Part shown: piece after piece, positions 4,233-5,370 of the stretch
How positions within the stretch are numbered: the first letter of the stretch is position 1
Layout: each line of letters opens with the position of its first letter
DNA from: Methanobacteriota archaeon
GTDB taxonomy: Archaea; Iainarchaeota; Iainarchaeia; JAADDC01
Direction: 5' to 3'
DNA length: 5,370 nucleotides
Assembly: GCA_015662385.1 (NCBI GenBank)
Contig: DQUH01000004.1
Location: forward strand, 1 to 5,370
Notes under the pieces: generated by a model
What the model was told of the DNA's origin: nothing
Database searches by the model: none
What the model saw: the letters and a program-made list of their open reading frames with translations, nothing else
Program-made: the position numbers and the translations under genes

Positions 4233-5370
4233 TTTTTACCCTCCAGAACAGGTAGCTCCTTTTCAAACACGCCGGTCACCGCATCCAGCAGCACCTTGTA
4301 CTGCCTGCCCTTTTTCCTGAGGACCCCTACCCAGACGGGCCTGTAAATCTCAGAGATCCCCTTCACAGTTACGCCTCCCCATAGGGCTGGGATTAGCTCC
4401 TTTATCCGGTCCTTGCCGAAGTTCGCAGGTAAGATATCCTCCTGGGGGATCGTTATCTCTGCGGCCAGGAGGCGGCCAAAGGAAGAAAGAACCCCCATTG
4501 TAGGGTCGAGGGGGAGCATTAGGTCGATACTGCCGTAGTACCTCCCGCTGTCTTCCCGTATGAACCCCGAATCTTTAAGCAGCTCCACGTCGCGCTCGGC
4601 CAGGTCGGCGGGCACGTGCCCCTTGGCAATTATCTCGGAAAGGGTCGCCCCCTTCTCCCCGCAACGGTAAAGGAAGGTTATTATCTTCGCCTGGTTCCTT
4701 GGAAGCCTGTAGAGGTGCTTGAGGCCCTTGGAAAAGAATATCTTGCCCTTGTTATCCACGTGGATGAACTCCCCGTGGTAGCCGTCGATGTACGTTACCC
4801 CCGTCTCAACGCGCTGCGGACCGGAAAATACGGAGTACGTGACCTCCCAGACGGGGATGAACTTCATCTCGAGGGAGAGCACCTCGTTGCCACCGCCGAG
4901 GAACCTGCCAAAGAACCCCTTGCCGTAGCTCTTGAACATCGACCTTGCCTTGTCTTCCATTATGCGGGATACTAGGGCACGGACGCGCTTCTGTTCCCCA
5001 CTCCTTTGCACGACGGCCATGCTATTATCTGGGAGGCTTTCCTTTTTACCAGGTTCGCCACCCGCCTCGGAAAGAACGCCCGCGGGGGGAGATGGGGCAG
5101 GGTTTTCTGAACCCGCAGAGGCGTCCACGGCGATCTCCCTCCCCTCGTGCTGGCTGCGGCGCGGCCGTATCCTAACGAGAAATGCCCTGGACGTGGTGTC
5201 CGCACGGTCCCCCACCAGCGCAACGCCTATGGGCAGGCGCTTCACGAAGACCCCCGTGTATTCTTTGGGCAGGACCGTGGGCATCCTCTTTTCAACGGCG
5301 CGCACGTCGTCGGAGAACACGAGCTTGTGGACGAACAACAGGTCCAGCTGGGACAGCACCCTCGAGTCTA
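4229..5370 (-). CDS. C-terminal part of a HerA-like ATPase with a winged-helix and PepSY-like extension; 5' end beyond the window
   Basis: The reading frame is open to the right edge, so the start and ATPase core lie outside. The GTG at 5359 is an internal valine: the preceding codons read D-S-R and continue into VLSQLDLLFVHKL. This, together with RMPTVLPKEYTG, LPIGVALVGDR and FLVRIRPRRSQHEG, is the C-terminal end of a HerA/DUF87-type hexameric DNA translocase domain. Visible regions by position: ATPase end 5368-5146; proline-, serine- and glycine-rich linker about 5146-5000; module A with FIPVWEVTYSVF about 4879-4760; a putative winged helix with KGATLSEIIAK and LLKDSGFI about 4696-4535; module B with YRPVWVGVL and LLDAVTGVF about 4357-4256. 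Modules A and B match the pair in the tail-anchored protein of the sepF operon. Bona fide HerA works with NurA in end resection; this extended form need not. The unknown gene downstream overlaps it. Confidence 0.88.
   Translation of the reverse strand, partial: DSRVLSQLDLLFVHKLVFSDDVRAVEKRMPTVLPKEYTGVFVKRLPIGVALVGDRADTTSRAFLVRIRPRRSQHEGREIAVDASAGSENPAPSPPAGVLSEAGGEPGKKESLPDNSMAVVQRSGEQKRVRALVSRIMEDKARSMFKSYGKGFFGRFLGGGNEVLSLEMKFIPVWEVTYSVFSGPQRVETGVTYIDGYHGEFIHVDNKGKIFFSKGLKHLYRLPRNQAKIITFLYRCGEKGATLSEIIAKGHVPADLAERDVELLKDSGFIREDSGRYYGSIDLMLPLDPTMGVLSSFGRLLAAEITIPQEDILPANFGKDRIKELIPALWGGVTVKGISEIYRPVWVGVLRKKGRQYKVLLDAVTGVFEKELPVLEGKK

Noticed and set aside
3747..4346. A 199-codon open frame on the plus strand opposite the unknown gene and the end of the HerA-like gene.
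   Set aside because: It spans the junction of two minus-strand genes that have Shine-Dalgarno and ATGA coupling, and its own start has no supporting signals.

Overview
The window comes from an archaeal chromosome. The evidence is an Orc1/Cdc6 replication initiator, the archaeal/eukaryotic ribosomal protein L44e (eL42), an archaeal-type SepF, a HerA-like ATPase tail, TATA-box promoters paired with Shine-Dalgarno leaders, and a tRNA-Ala without an encoded CCA end. The tRNA stems are almost entirely G-C (19 of 21 pairs), which fits a thermophile but does not prove it. I cannot place the lineage more finely from sequence alone. The region is very compact: no gene-free stretch exceeds about 75 bases, neighbouring genes overlap by 4 bases (ATGA), and one convergent pair has directly abutting stop codons.

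Layout from left to right. Bases 1-66 hold the first 22 codons of an unrecognised leftward gene, apparently leaderless behind a good TATA box. A leftward tRNA-Ala(CGC) follows at 134-207. Bases 243-2030 form a leftward three-gene operon: sepF (FtsZ membrane anchor), a 239-residue tail-anchored protein with two PepSY-like modules, and a single-domain KaiC/RadA-type ATPase. A gap of about 70 bases with two opposed, overlapping TATA boxes separates sepF from the rightward cdc6 gene (2102-3313). The L44e gene (3366-3668) follows on the same strand. It then meets, stop to stop, a second leftward operon: the 3' part of a HerA-like ATPase gene (entering from the right edge, ending at 4229) and a 187-residue protein of unknown function (3669-4232).

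How the parts may work together. The central divergent arrangement links DNA replication initiation (Orc1/Cdc6) with cell division (SepF). The two genes after sepF are translationally coupled to each other or to sepF, so they are candidates for a membrane-linked, ATP-driven accessory to division. The tail-anchored protein and the C-terminal extension of the HerA-like ATPase share the same ordered pair of sequence modules. In the HerA-like protein a putative winged-helix segment lies between the two modules. This suggests a shared, undescribed ligand- or membrane-associated domain in a division gene cluster and in a DNA-translocase gene cluster. These functional links are inferences; the shared motifs, overlaps and promoter geometry are seen directly.
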